From positions 1-32,982 of the forward strand of contig CAZBKA010000018.1 of NCBI GenBank assembly GCA_964492365.1: a DNA stretch of 32,982 nucleotides, given 5' to 3'. Source of the stretch: JAGLTN01 sp035403325 (lineage in GTDB: Bacteria; Planctomycetota; Phycisphaerae; Sedimentisphaerales; Anaerobacaceae). Of this stretch, positions 8,701 to 16,026 are shown in pieces (within the stretch, counting starts at the first letter, position 1; the number at the start of each line of letters is the position of its first letter). A model generated the notes under the pieces. The model did no database searches. It had not been told where the DNA came from and was given only the letters and a program-made list of their open reading frames with translations. Made by a program: the position numbers and the translations under genes.

Positions 8701-9237
8701 ATCACAACCATACTGCTGCTTTCTGATATCACCGCCGGTGTCCATATCAGCCTGTATCGCACCAACCGTCAACCCAAGGGCCTTATATACAGGTCCCATC
8801 CACTCAGCATCACGTTTTGCAAGGTAATCATTTACCGTAACAATATGAACTCTTTTACCGCTCAGATAAACCAGATATGCAGCCAGAGTGGCAACAAGTG
8901 TTTTGCCCTCACCGGTCGCCATTTCTGCCACTTTACCACGATAAAGAACATTACCGCCGACAAGCTGAACATCGAAATGCCTCATCGCGATATTTCTTCT
9001 GGCAGCTTCTCTTACTACGGCAAACACCTGCGGGAGTATCTCCTCTGGTTTGGCACCATTATTGAGCATCGATTTAAATTCATCTGTCTTATTCTTAAGC
9101 TGCTCATCGCTAAGTTGCATTATCTCCGATTCGAACTGTCCCGCCTGCAGAGCAATGTTCATATAAGCTTTAACGATTCGCTGGTTACGTGAACCAAATA
9201 TTTTAACGAGAAATTTACTGAACTTTTCAAACGCCAT
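5758..9237 (-). CDS. secA: Preprotein translocase ATPase SecA, enlarged
   Basis: SecA is the motor that pushes unfolded preproteins through SecYEG. This copy has 1159 residues against about 900 in E. coli. Motifs in order: Walker A MATGEGKT (106-113), Walker B DEVD (215-218), GRLMEGRQWSDGLHQAVEAKE (391-411), AGMTGTAETE (438-447), TNMAGRGTDIKL (564-575), QLRGRCGRQGDAGSS (601-615), and a C-terminal zinc motif CPCGSGKKYKKCC (1143-1155) with the last pair CC rather than CH. Extra length comes from a charged coiled-coil-like insert at about 255-315 and a much expanded helical wing region at about 730-1008 made of repeats (see findings). It starts 33 bases after efp and probably shares its transcript. 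Confidence 0.97.
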   Translation of the reverse strand: MAFEKFSKFLVKIFGSRNQRIVKAYMNIALQAGQFESEIMQLSDEQLKNKTDEFKSMLNNGAKPEEILPQVFAVVREAARRNIAMRHFDVQLVGGNVLYRGKVAEMATGEGKTLVATLAAYLVYLSGKRVHIVTVNDYLAKRDAEWMGPVYKALGLTVGAIQADMDTGGDIRKQQYGCDITYGTNNEFGFDYLRDNMKMSLKQMVQGKLEFALIDEVDSILIDEARTPLIISGPAFDDVTRYKKADHVARKLMTLQSGYDSIKKKIDNCEKIIANAQGEIAEAKKEKNSERVEKAQQAIEKAQQEMDSASVQLMSVTQYYEVEYDKKSVHLTHEGIGSAQEIAGVGSFFTGSNMEWPHLLEQSLRAHVTFEREKDYVVIDGKVVIVDEFTGRLMEGRQWSDGLHQAVEAKEAVTVKEESQTLATVTLQNFFKLYQQLAGMTGTAETEADELMSIYGLDVIVIPTNKPCIREDRNDVIYKTMREKFNAIVDEIHEISSQGRPILVGTVSIEKSEAISNALSKKYGIEHEVLNAKQHEREASIVAKAGFQYKARDGKMKGNVTIATNMAGRGTDIKLGEGVAEIGGLHILGTERHEARRIDNQLRGRCGRQGDAGSSQFFLSFDDEILIYFGGEKIPKLLSMVGWEEGEPIYHPFISRQIAKVQKKVEQRNYEMRKSVLEYDEVMDYQRNIFYSRRKNILAGLGLKSIIQEMVEAAITKSCDTILKDDYPYKCIVELAATNLGVELKVSDIKGLDAEGIEFEIKRLAKAEAANNISISIGEYLEDYSDPSSWDTAGLSKWAMSSFKVNLLPSKIKDLSPEEIEAQLVEASAEQVDKKDFSSLLAFLKDDFKIRTLFELAQNRLDIKLDFEKLKELNPKQIHDFLVEKADEKYKQREIEYPVEFAMSMVFGPAGTNIYGFESLATWANKKYDAGLSAENLRDTTPQKLHRQLLELSQSYNNGKLEQIISDKKNSLSRDEFISWFNGRFEASLTADDITEDDAEIHRQANEFMRKELNDLERYILLQVYDTAWKDQLRAMDHLKDSIWMRSFAEKDPKIEYKREGYRMFEEMLETIESRITDIIFKVHLEAGTKARSVWNVSEAAHDEVSQFAMAEKQRAAAQAPQGEVKTKQIKTEEPKVGRNDDCPCGSGKKYKKCCGKGL
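6214..7050 (-). repeat. Protein-level repeats inside SecA (residues ~730-1008)
   Basis: Five diverged segments of about 37 residues share the pattern hydrophobic-x2-hydrophobic-x2-W/A/L-A...-L-x4-I/L-x-D/E-L/T-x-P/A...I/L-x3-L. They begin near residues 730 (CIVELAATNLGVELK), 791 (TAGLSKWAMSSFKVNL), 850 (IRTLFELAQNRLDIKL), 916 (FESLATWANKKYDAGL) and 973 (RDEFISWFNGRFEASL). Spacing is roughly 57-66 residues. Segment 2 matches what I recall of E. coli SecA's single helical-wing unit (EMWDIPGLQERL...). Confidence 0.6.
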
Positions 9238-9270
9238 AATAGGCCAATCTAAATATAAACAGTCTGATAG

Positions 9271-9828
9271 TTATTTTGCTCTTGTAAGATACTCACCGGT
9301 TCTGGTGTCTATCCTGAGTATGTCACCAACTTTAATAAAAGACGGAACCTGAACGATCACCCCTGTTTCAAGAGTAGCAGGTTTATTCTGGTTGGTTGCG
9401 GTCGCGCCTTTTATCTCAGGAGCAGTCTCCATCACCTCAAGGTCAACAGTATTTGGCAGACTCACTATTACAGGTTTGCCCTCATACATCGAAACTTCAA
9501 GCGGAGAATTAGGCTTAAGATATTTTGTACCATCGCCGAACGCTTCATCATCAAGAGTGATTTGTTCATAATTGCTTACGTCCATCAGGATATGCTCTTT
9601 GCCTGCTGAATAAAGATACTCATATTTCCTTTTATCCAGATACGCTTCTTCAATAACCTCTTCGCTTCTGAGACGAATATTCTGAATAGTTCCGTCTTCA
9701 AGCCTTTTTATTTTTGTCTGAAAAACCGCACCACCCTTGCCGAGTTTGACGTGTTGATACTCAACGATCCAGTACAGCTTGCCATCGACCAGTATAGTCT
9801 GGCCTTTCTTCATTTCTGACGCTTTCAT
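9271..9828 (-). CDS. efp: Elongation factor P
   Basis: EF-P binds stalled ribosomes and relieves arrest at polyproline. The 185-residue protein has the usual three beta-barrel domains: a KOW-like N domain (GQTILVDGKLYWIVEYQHVK), a central OB domain and a C-terminal OB domain ending in GDILRIDTRTGEYLTRAK, matching the family signature. The tip-loop residue that is modified in other bacteria corresponds to K31 (VKLGKGG); the residue two before it is Leu29 where Pro is usual (PGK). ATG at 9828 has GGAG upstream (TTGGAGCAATAA), and a strong promoter lies at 9875-9903. secA follows after 33 bases. Which EF-P modification enzyme is used cannot be judged here. Confidence 0.95.
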   Translation of the reverse strand: MKASEMKKGQTILVDGKLYWIVEYQHVKLGKGGAVFQTKIKRLEDGTIQNIRLRSEEVIEEAYLDKRKYEYLYSAGKEHILMDVSNYEQITLDDEAFGDGTKYLKPNSPLEVSMYEGKPVIVSLPNTVDLEVMETAPEIKGATATNQNKPATLETGVIVQVPSFIKVGDILRIDTRTGEYLTRAK

Positions 9829-9874
9829 TTATTGCTCCAAGTAATAATTATTTTTAAAAGGTAAACAAGCCTTA

Positions 9875-9903
9875 AGTATCGCAAAATAACGTTAATATGT
9901 CAA
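9875..9903 (-). promoter_or_regulatory. Promoter of efp-secA
   Basis: On the minus strand a consensus TTGACA (complement of 9898-9903), a 17-base spacer and GATACT (complement of 9875-9880). The start would fall near 9868, about 40 bases before efp. Confidence 0.75.
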
Positions 9904-10063
9904 GATATCTGTTAGCAGTGTTAGAAAACAAAGTTTTAAGGGTATTCTTAGCACTTTCTTTTACACAGGAAGGGATATTTAACAAAAAAACTCTGTTTTT
10001 GCTTTGCTTATGACACTATCTATCCTGCTAAAGTTAGTAAGTGCAAACCAATTTGCCACTGGC

Positions 10064-10079
10064 AAAAACCAGACTGGTT
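10064..10079 (-). terminator. Weak possible terminator after rnr
   Basis: On the minus strand the end of rnr forms AACCA-GTC-TGGTT, a 5-bp stem with a 3-base loop, followed by TTT (five T counted from the last stem bases). The hairpin overlaps the rnr stop codon. The stem is short, so termination would be partial at best. Confidence 0.35.
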
Positions 10080-12294
10080 AGTGTTTTCTTTTGCCGTACC
10101 TTTTTCGCGGACGTCTTTTATTAGCTTTTTTGGCAGGTTTTTTACCAGTTTTCTCAGCTCGCGCAGCTTTTGTTACCATTGGTTCTGCCGGAATAATATC
10201 TAGTTTTCTGGCTTCAACATTTACCGATACAATTCTGACCTTTAAAGGCTGCCCCAAAGTAATGGTCCTGCCGCTTCGTTGGCCAACAATGCATTGATAT
10301 TTCTGGTTATATTCCCACTTATCATCACCAAGGTCTTCAAGTTTTATCAGCCCTTCAATGCCGAATTTGATGCACTGAACAAACACACCGAAACCCGCCA
10401 CTCCCGTAATAACGCCATTGAATTCAGAGCCTATTTTTTTGCTCAACATCTGCAATATTAACACTTTTTTAAGCTCGTTTTCCGCTTGTGCACTTCGCTG
10501 CTCGGTATAGCTTATATGTCTGCTTACATCATTCAGTTGATCAGGGGAAATATCAACACTGCTTTTGCCGCGGGCATCTATACAGCTTTGCAAAAGTCTA
10601 TGCACAACCAGATCTGCGTATCTTCTGATAGGGCTTGTAAAATGGCCATAGTTTTTACTCGCTAATGCGTAATGACCAATATTCAAAGGCGAATAAACTG
10701 CTTTTTCAAAACTCCTAAGCACCAGCAAATTTATCGCGGTAGATGAATCGGTTTTCTTTACTGAATCCAAAAGCTGCTGCAAATCAAATCTGTTCGGCTT
10801 CTTAGGCAGAGAGTAACCAAAAACTTTTACAAGTTTTGAAAGTCCCGCCATCGTAAGAGCATCTGGGTCCGGATGTATACGCCTGATAAAGGTAATTTTT
10901 TTACGATCTAAAAATGATGCCACCGCCTCATTGGCCTCTACCATAAACATTTCTATTATCGTATGCGGATAACTATCATCAGCCGGATTAGCATCAATAA
11001 CCTGCCCCGCTTCATCGCTAACAAGCTCAATATCAGGGATATCCAAATGAAGCATACCTTGTGACATACGTCTCTTTTCAATAATCCTGCTGAGCTTCTC
11101 CATATCACTCAGCAGCAGCAAAACTTCCGGCTTTATATCTTTGGTTTTACCTTTTAAAGCTCCGTCGGCCTGTAAATAGGTCAACCGCTGGGTAGACGCA
11201 ATTATCGAATTTGCAAAGCTTGTGCTCACAACCTTACCTGCATCGTCATAAGTTATATAGGCACTTTTAGCAAATCTCTTTTTACCTGGCTGAAGCGAAC
11301 AGATGCCGTTACTTAAAACCTCCGGCAGCATTGGTATTGTCCAGCCCGGTAAATATGTACTGTTGCCGCGTTCAGCGGCCTCAGTATCAAGAGGTGTATC
11401 CTGCCTTACAAAACAGCTCACATCTGCAATATGCACACCAAGAACAAATCTGCCTTGCGAATCTTTTTCAATACTGATCGCATCATCGAAATCTTTCGAG
11501 TCCGGCGGGTCAATCGTAACAATTACTTTATCGGTGATATCCTGCCTGCCATGGTCATTGTCAGCACTGAAATCTGCTGCAAGCTTAGTTGCTTGTTTAA
11601 GACAGACATCATCGAAATTTTCAGGAAGATTGTATTGTCGCATCACAGCTTTGATTTCACTGTCATACCTGCCGGCCTTGCCGAGAACCTCAATAATAAC
11701 ACCTGTTGCAAAACTCCCGCCGGACTGGTAAGAAACAATTTCCACCACAACTTTATCTTTCAGTCTGGCGTTTTTAGCTGTTACGTCATCAATATAAATA
11801 GGATACAAAAAAGCTGAACCGTCTGGTCTGATAAACCAACCCTGATTATCTTTCTGCAATGTCCCAACCAACTTATTGCTTGAGCGTTCCAGAATCTCAG
11901 TTATTATGCCGCCATACCGTATCTGACCTTCTTTTTTACCCTGTTTGATTACTTTTGCAGAGACAATATCACCATTCATAGCTCCGCCTGCATCTTTGCC
12001 GGCAACAAATAAATCTCCGTAGCTATTACTTTCTAAAGGAACAATAAAACCAAACCCTTTGGAATTTGCACGAAATGTCCCTGTAATACGATTGGCCATA
12101 GTAGGCAATGTAACCAAAGCACCTGGGCCTATAACCACATGGCCTGCATCTTTTAACTGCTCGAAAGCTTCTTCAAAACGCGGGTAATTAACCTCCGGAA
12201 CACCAAGAGACTTTGCCAGCTCTGACACCTTTACAGGAGTGTAGCTGTCATGTTTTATAAGCTTTATTATTCTTTTTTTTATAATTTCTAACAT
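10078..12294 (-). CDS. rnr: Ribonuclease R
   Basis: RNase R is a 3'-5' hydrolytic exoribonuclease that degrades structured RNA, rRNA fragments and tmRNA-tagged messages. The 738-residue protein has an N-terminal winged-helix region (residues 1-60), two cold-shock-like OB domains (about 65-200), the RNB catalytic domain with the Mg-binding cluster DPPDSKDFDDA (262-272), the RRYADLVVHRLL signature, an S1 domain near 625-700 and a Lys/Arg-rich tail. This is the complete RNase R architecture, not RNase II. ATG 12294 has no evident ribosome site. A terminator-like hairpin ends only 20 bases upstream, so expression may come from readthrough of rpsT transcription. Confidence 0.95.
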   Translation of the reverse strand: MLEIIKKRIIKLIKHDSYTPVKVSELAKSLGVPEVNYPRFEEAFEQLKDAGHVVIGPGALVTLPTMANRITGTFRANSKGFGFIVPLESNSYGDLFVAGKDAGGAMNGDIVSAKVIKQGKKEGQIRYGGIITEILERSSNKLVGTLQKDNQGWFIRPDGSAFLYPIYIDDVTAKNARLKDKVVVEIVSYQSGGSFATGVIIEVLGKAGRYDSEIKAVMRQYNLPENFDDVCLKQATKLAADFSADNDHGRQDITDKVIVTIDPPDSKDFDDAISIEKDSQGRFVLGVHIADVSCFVRQDTPLDTEAAERGNSTYLPGWTIPMLPEVLSNGICSLQPGKKRFAKSAYITYDDAGKVVSTSFANSIIASTQRLTYLQADGALKGKTKDIKPEVLLLLSDMEKLSRIIEKRRMSQGMLHLDIPDIELVSDEAGQVIDANPADDSYPHTIIEMFMVEANEAVASFLDRKKITFIRRIHPDPDALTMAGLSKLVKVFGYSLPKKPNRFDLQQLLDSVKKTDSSTAINLLVLRSFEKAVYSPLNIGHYALASKNYGHFTSPIRRYADLVVHRLLQSCIDARGKSSVDISPDQLNDVSRHISYTEQRSAQAENELKKVLILQMLSKKIGSEFNGVITGVAGFGVFVQCIKFGIEGLIKLEDLGDDKWEYNQKYQCIVGQRSGRTITLGQPLKVRIVSVNVEARKLDIIPAEPMVTKAARAEKTGKKPAKKANKRRPRKRYGKRKH

Positions 12295-12312
12295 AATTCA
12301 ATTTTGCGCGCA

Positions 12313-12356
12313 CAAAAAGCTTCGAGTCTCACCTACTTGAGTAAGACTTCGAAGCT
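12313..12356 (-). terminator. Rho-independent terminator/attenuator between rpsT and rnr
   Basis: On the minus strand AGCTTCGAAGTCT (complement of 12344-12356) pairs with AGACTCGAAGCT (complement of 12318-12329), a 12-bp stem with one bulged base and a 14-base loop, followed by TTTTT. It lies between rpsT and rnr, with the T-run ending about 20 bases before the rnr start. Confidence 0.82.
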
Positions 12357-12404
12357 GTAAAATTTTAAAATCTGTATCGCCGCGAGCAAACGCTGCTACT
12401 ACAA

Positions 12405-12680
12405 TCAGACCTTCTTCGCTTTTAATGCGTTTACTTTCTTGGCAAGGCGAGATTTCTTACGAGCAGCAGTCCTCTTATGCATTGTGCTCGTCGAAGCAAC
12501 CTTATCAATTTTCTTTACTATCTCTCTAAACTGCTCTGCAGATGCCTCAGCATCACCTTTTACTATAGCTTCTTCAAGATGCTTTATCTGGGTTTTAATC
12601 TGACTTTTACGAGCACGGTTGATCGTATTGCTTTTTTCATTCTGCCTTACTCTTTTTTTGGCTGATAACGAATGTGCCAC
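12405..12680 (-). CDS. rpsT: 30S ribosomal protein S20
   Basis: S20 binds 16S rRNA early in 30S assembly. The 91-residue product is Lys/Arg-rich and helical, with the family landmarks: start AHSLSAKKRVRQ, a central TQIKHLEEAI region, and the HKRTAARKKSRLAKKVNALK ending. The start codon is GTG (complement of 12678-12680), supported by AGGAGA five bases upstream; non-ATG starts are common in rpsT. The gene is followed by a strong terminator-like hairpin before rnr. Confidence 0.96.
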   Translation of the reverse strand: MAHSLSAKKRVRQNEKSNTINRARKSQIKTQIKHLEEAIVKGDAEASAEQFREIVKKIDKVASTSTMHKRTAARKKSRLAKKVNALKAKKV

Positions 12681-12743
12681 TATATTCTCCTAAACTTTCT
12701 TTTTTAACTTAACATTTACAATACTCATTTGACTGAGAGGTAA

Positions 12744-14129
12744 CTATTTTTTTCTCAACTCATCCACACGCTTTGAAACATCTTTATATCCAAAATCCAA
12801 TTGAGCTATCTTCCTGAAAATCTCAAGGGCTTTTTCATTTTCACCCCGCAGTTGATAACTTCTGCCAAGATTATACCCTAGTTCTTTTGCAATTGCATCA
12901 TCTTTTATTTCATATTGTTCAATCGCACGGTTAAAAATATCAATTGCATCGGAAAACCAGCCTTTTGAGAAGAAACAAACCCCTATTTTATTCATAGCAG
13001 CTGTTTTATGCCTTGGATCCCTCTGTGACTCCTGCAAAAACGGTATTGCTTCATCAAATCTTTTGTTACTGATAAGACGCACACCATATTCGTATTTCAA
13101 AGCTAAATCTGTAGGATAATTATCCGTACACATCTTATAATGTAGTAATTCGGCCTTTTTCAACAATTCACTGAGGTGCTGTAAATCTGATTTAGCCTTA
13201 GCATTACTATTATCTGCCTCAAAAATAGACTTGAGTTTCTTTATTTTTTGCTTTAAAAAGCGTATTTTAAACTCACCGGCACGCTGTTGAAAACTAAAGT
13301 CGCTGGTATCCTTGTAGGCCTTTTCAAGCAGTAAAATAGCTTCTTTTTCACTTTCATCTTCTTGCGTATCCATAAGGGCAGATGCAAGATTAATGATATT
13401 TTTGGGCAGGTCAGGTTCTTTCGCCAGGTCTGCTCTGGCATTTTTAATAGCAGAAAAGCGATAACTATCGGACTTTACCGAACCTGACTGCGACTGAAGC
13501 CTTTCCTGGGCATCACGATTTTTAATCGACTTCCTGAAATCACCTTCCTGGTCATATTTTCCCTTGGAAACGGTAAGTTCAGCAGAAAGTCTTTTTATTT
13601 CATCAGCAATGTCACAGTCTTCCGGTTTCAATTCAACAGCTTTTCTACATGCCAAAAGAGCCCTGTCAAATGCACCAACCTGACTGTAACAGTCTTTTAA
13701 TAAGACATATGTATTAAACGAAGGTTTGCTTGAGGCATTATTGGCCCCAAAAACAAGATCTGCTATCCACCTCGCAGTTTTATTGTATCCACCTGCTAAA
13801 CATGCCTTTAAGACCGCTTCGGCATAAGAAATATTATCAGGATCTTTGGAAAAAAGGAACTGAGCGTTAACAAGCTGTTCTAGCGGGTCTTTCCCTCGCA
13901 TATGCTTGACTTTTTCCATCATTGATGGTTTTTTACCACCTTTTGTTTGCCTGCGCAACGCCAACTGATGCAAAGGAAGGTGCCCATCCTCAAGGGCATC
14001 CGGCGCAGACCTCAATCCTTCCAGGTACATTTCGATAGCATAATCGTAATTTCCTGTCCCTGCAAGATTCTCGGCCTTTGCAAAAAAAGCCTTTGCTTTT
14101 TCTTTTTGCTGACTGTCATTATCAGTCAT
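12744..14129 (-). CDS. Tetratricopeptide-repeat protein
   Basis: A 461-residue soluble protein without a signal peptide. TPR-like helical pairs are visible at the N-terminus (AKAENLAGTGNYDYAIEMYLEGL, about 15-40), in the middle (LKDCYSQVGAFDRALLACRKAVELKPED, about 143-172) and at the C-terminus (three units from about 355 to 455, such as GYNLGRSYQLRGENEKALEIF). A charged linker at 190-230 separates the first part. TPR arrays bind other proteins; no enzymatic motif is visible and the partner is unknown. Planctomycetes commonly carry such proteins. It faces divergently from glyA, and its own promoter candidate lies at 14176-14203. Confidence 0.85.
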   Translation of the reverse strand: MTDNDSQQKEKAKAFFAKAENLAGTGNYDYAIEMYLEGLRSAPDALEDGHLPLHQLALRRQTKGGKKPSMMEKVKHMRGKDPLEQLVNAQFLFSKDPDNISYAEAVLKACLAGGYNKTARWIADLVFGANNASSKPSFNTYVLLKDCYSQVGAFDRALLACRKAVELKPEDCDIADEIKRLSAELTVSKGKYDQEGDFRKSIKNRDAQERLQSQSGSVKSDSYRFSAIKNARADLAKEPDLPKNIINLASALMDTQEDESEKEAILLLEKAYKDTSDFSFQQRAGEFKIRFLKQKIKKLKSIFEADNSNAKAKSDLQHLSELLKKAELLHYKMCTDNYPTDLALKYEYGVRLISNKRFDEAIPFLQESQRDPRHKTAAMNKIGVCFFSKGWFSDAIDIFNRAIEQYEIKDDAIAKELGYNLGRSYQLRGENEKALEIFRKIAQLDFGYKDVSKRVDELRKK

Positions 14130-14175
14130 GTCTTAGTGGCTCATCTATTAACAAAAGTTACAATACCAGTGCTGT

Positions 14176-14203
14176 ATGTTAAACTTTAATCGTAATTTGT
14201 CAA
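14176..14203 (-). promoter_or_regulatory. Promoter of the TPR gene
   Basis: Minus strand TTGACA (complement of 14198-14203), a 16-base spacer and TAACAT (complement of 14176-14181). It is back to back with the glyA promoter. Confidence 0.55.
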
Positions 14204-14215
14204 CAAAATAAATAC

Positions 14216-14244
14216 TTGTATTAATCCATCAGCTATGCTATAAA
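14216..14244 (+). promoter_or_regulatory. Promoter of glyA
   Basis: TTGTAT (14216-14221), a 17-base spacer and TATAAA (14239-14244); predicted start near 14251. A ribosome site AAGGA precedes the glyA ATG by about seven bases. Confidence 0.7.
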
Positions 14245-14288
14245 GACCGACTTAGTTTAACCCCGGAATTAATATTAAGGAAATAATT

Positions 14289-15548
14289 ATGACATCTGCA
14301 TTGGAACAATATGATCCTCAGATTTATGAACTTTTAAGACAGGAAGCTGCCAGGCAGAGTGGCTGTGTAAGGCTTATAGCATCTGAAAATTATGTGTCAA
14401 AAGCTGTAATGATTGCAAGCGGAAGCTGCTTAACAAATAAATACGCCGAAGGATACCCGGGAAAAAGGTACTACGAAGGTCAGCAAGTCACCGACCTCAT
14501 CGAAACCATCGCACAAGAAAGAGCTAAAAAACTCTTCAAAGCCGACCATGCGAATGTTCAGCCATATTCGGGTTCAATTGCCAATATGGGTGCATATCTG
14601 GCACTGGTTCAGCCAGGCGAAACAATAATGGGGCTTGCCCTGCCTCATGGCGGACACCTTACCCATGGCTGGAAGGTCAGTCTGACTGGTAAAATTTTTA
14701 ATTCGGTACAATATTCTGTCGACCCAAAAACCGGAAGGTTCGATTATGACCAGATAGCTGATCTGGCTAAAAAGCATAAACCAAGAGTTATCATCTCAGG
14801 AGCAACTGCTTATCCAAGAGCCATCGATTTCAAAGTTTTCAGTGAAATAGCCAAATCTGTCGGAGCTTACATGGTCAGTGACATCGCCCATATCGCAGGT
14901 CTGGTCGCAGCAGGAATTCACCAAAGCCCGGTACCATATGCTGACGTAGTTTCTACTACTACCCATAAAACACTAAGAGGCCCAAGAGGCGGTATGCTGC
15001 TTTGTAAAGCTGAACATGCGGCAAACGTTGATAAAGCAATATTCCCAGGTCTGCAAGGCGGACCTCACATGCACTCCATGTCTGCTATCGCAGTAGCTAT
15101 GGCTGAAGCTGACACTCCAGAATTTGTCCAGTATGCAAAACAGATCGTCAAAAATGCAAAAGCAATGGCAGAGAAATTGCTTGAATTAGGTTTTGAACTG
15201 GTTTCAGGTGGAACAGATAACCACCTGATGCTCATAGACTTGAGAAATAAGAATATTCCGGGTAAAAAACTCGCAAAAGCTCTCGATAGAGCAAGAATAG
15301 AATCCAATTGCAATTCCATACCTAATGACCCGGCACCGCCTTTTAACCCAAGCGGTCTCAGGATCGGAACACCTGCTATAACTACACGCGGAATGAAAGA
15401 AGAACAGGCAAGACAAATCGCTGTATTCATAAGTCAGGTAGCTGAAAACATTGACAACGAAGCTGCAATCGAAAAAATTGGAAAAGAAGTACTATTGTTA
15501 TGCTCTCAATTTCCTGTCCCTGAACATTTTATTGTAGCGGGAAAATAA
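14289..15548 (+). CDS. glyA: Serine hydroxymethyltransferase
   Basis: Cytoplasmic PLP enzyme that converts serine and tetrahydrofolate to glycine and 5,10-methylene-THF, feeding one-carbon metabolism. The 419-residue protein has the usual length and motifs: RLIASENYVS (28-37), NKYAEGYPGKRYYEG (50-64), the PLP-contact region SDIAHIAGLVAAG (197-209), and the Schiff-base lysine K227 in STTTHKTLRGPRGG. The C-terminal part keeps the RIGTPAITTRG motif. A dUTPase-like gene follows 28 bases downstream; methylene-THF and dUMP are both substrates of thymidylate synthesis, so pairing with a dUTPase makes metabolic sense. Confidence 0.97.
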   Translation: MTSALEQYDPQIYELLRQEAARQSGCVRLIASENYVSKAVMIASGSCLTNKYAEGYPGKRYYEGQQVTDLIETIAQERAKKLFKADHANVQPYSGSIANMGAYLALVQPGETIMGLALPHGGHLTHGWKVSLTGKIFNSVQYSVDPKTGRFDYDQIADLAKKHKPRVIISGATAYPRAIDFKVFSEIAKSVGAYMVSDIAHIAGLVAAGIHQSPVPYADVVSTTTHKTLRGPRGGMLLCKAEHAANVDKAIFPGLQGGPHMHSMSAIAVAMAEADTPEFVQYAKQIVKNAKAMAEKLLELGFELVSGGTDNHLMLIDLRNKNIPGKKLAKALDRARIESNCNSIPNDPAPPFNPSGLRIGTPAITTRGMKEEQARQIAVFISQVAENIDNEAAIEKIGKEVLLLCSQFPVPEHFIVAGK

Positions 15549-15576
15549 CAAAAAAATATTGCCAAAAGGAATGCAA

Positions 15577-15984
15577 ATGCTCGAAGAATTATTTGAAAAA
15601 CAAGCTGAGCTTAATAAAAGAATTGGATTCGACGCCAAGGCACAGAGAAAAAACTTTGATCCGCAAGCTGGCGGCATCTGGCTCAACAATTATATTGCAG
15701 CAATGGGTAATGAACTTGAAGAACTTAGAAACTGTACTTTCTGGAAACATTGGTGCAAGGAGGCTAAGGAAGGAAAAAGGTTCCTTATTAACGATCTGCA
15801 AAATGCAAAAGTAGAAGTTATTGACATGCTGTTCTTCTGGATATCTTTAGCTCAATGCCTTGGTATGGATGCCGAAGATGTAATGCGAATTTATAATCAG
15901 AAACTTGATGTAAACCACAGCAGGCAGAATAACGGCTACTCAATGGCAAATAAAACGGAAGACGACAATAAAAACATTGGTTAA
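15577..15984 (+). CDS. Dimeric (all-alpha) dUTP diphosphatase-like protein
   Basis: Predicted to hydrolyse dUTP to dUMP and PPi, keeping uracil out of DNA and supplying dUMP. The 135-residue protein resembles the dimeric dUTPase/MazG-type all-alpha pyrophosphatases: an ELEE metal-binding motif (E46-E49) after NYI-AAMGN, an aromatic segment FWKHW (55-59), and EVIDMLFFW (80-88) supplying E80 and D83. This is not the trimeric beta-fold dUTPase. The frame opens at a TTG (15559) and has an ATG at 15571, but AAGGA at 15566-15570 sits six bases before ATG 15577, which is preferred. Probable operon with glyA. Confidence 0.78.
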   Translation: MLEELFEKQAELNKRIGFDAKAQRKNFDPQAGGIWLNNYIAAMGNELEELRNCTFWKHWCKEAKEGKRFLINDLQNAKVEVIDMLFFWISLAQCLGMDAEDVMRIYNQKLDVNHSRQNNGYSMANKTEDDNKNIG

Positions 15985-16026
15985 CCCAAAGTTATTGCCT
16001 GTAAAGATTTTATTCCACTGAGGAAA

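Noticed and set aside
12357..12404. Separate promoter for rnr between rpsT and the hairpin
   Set aside because: Only poor boxes (TTGCTC with AAAATT at 17 bases on the minus strand) are visible, and the transcript would start inside the hairpin.
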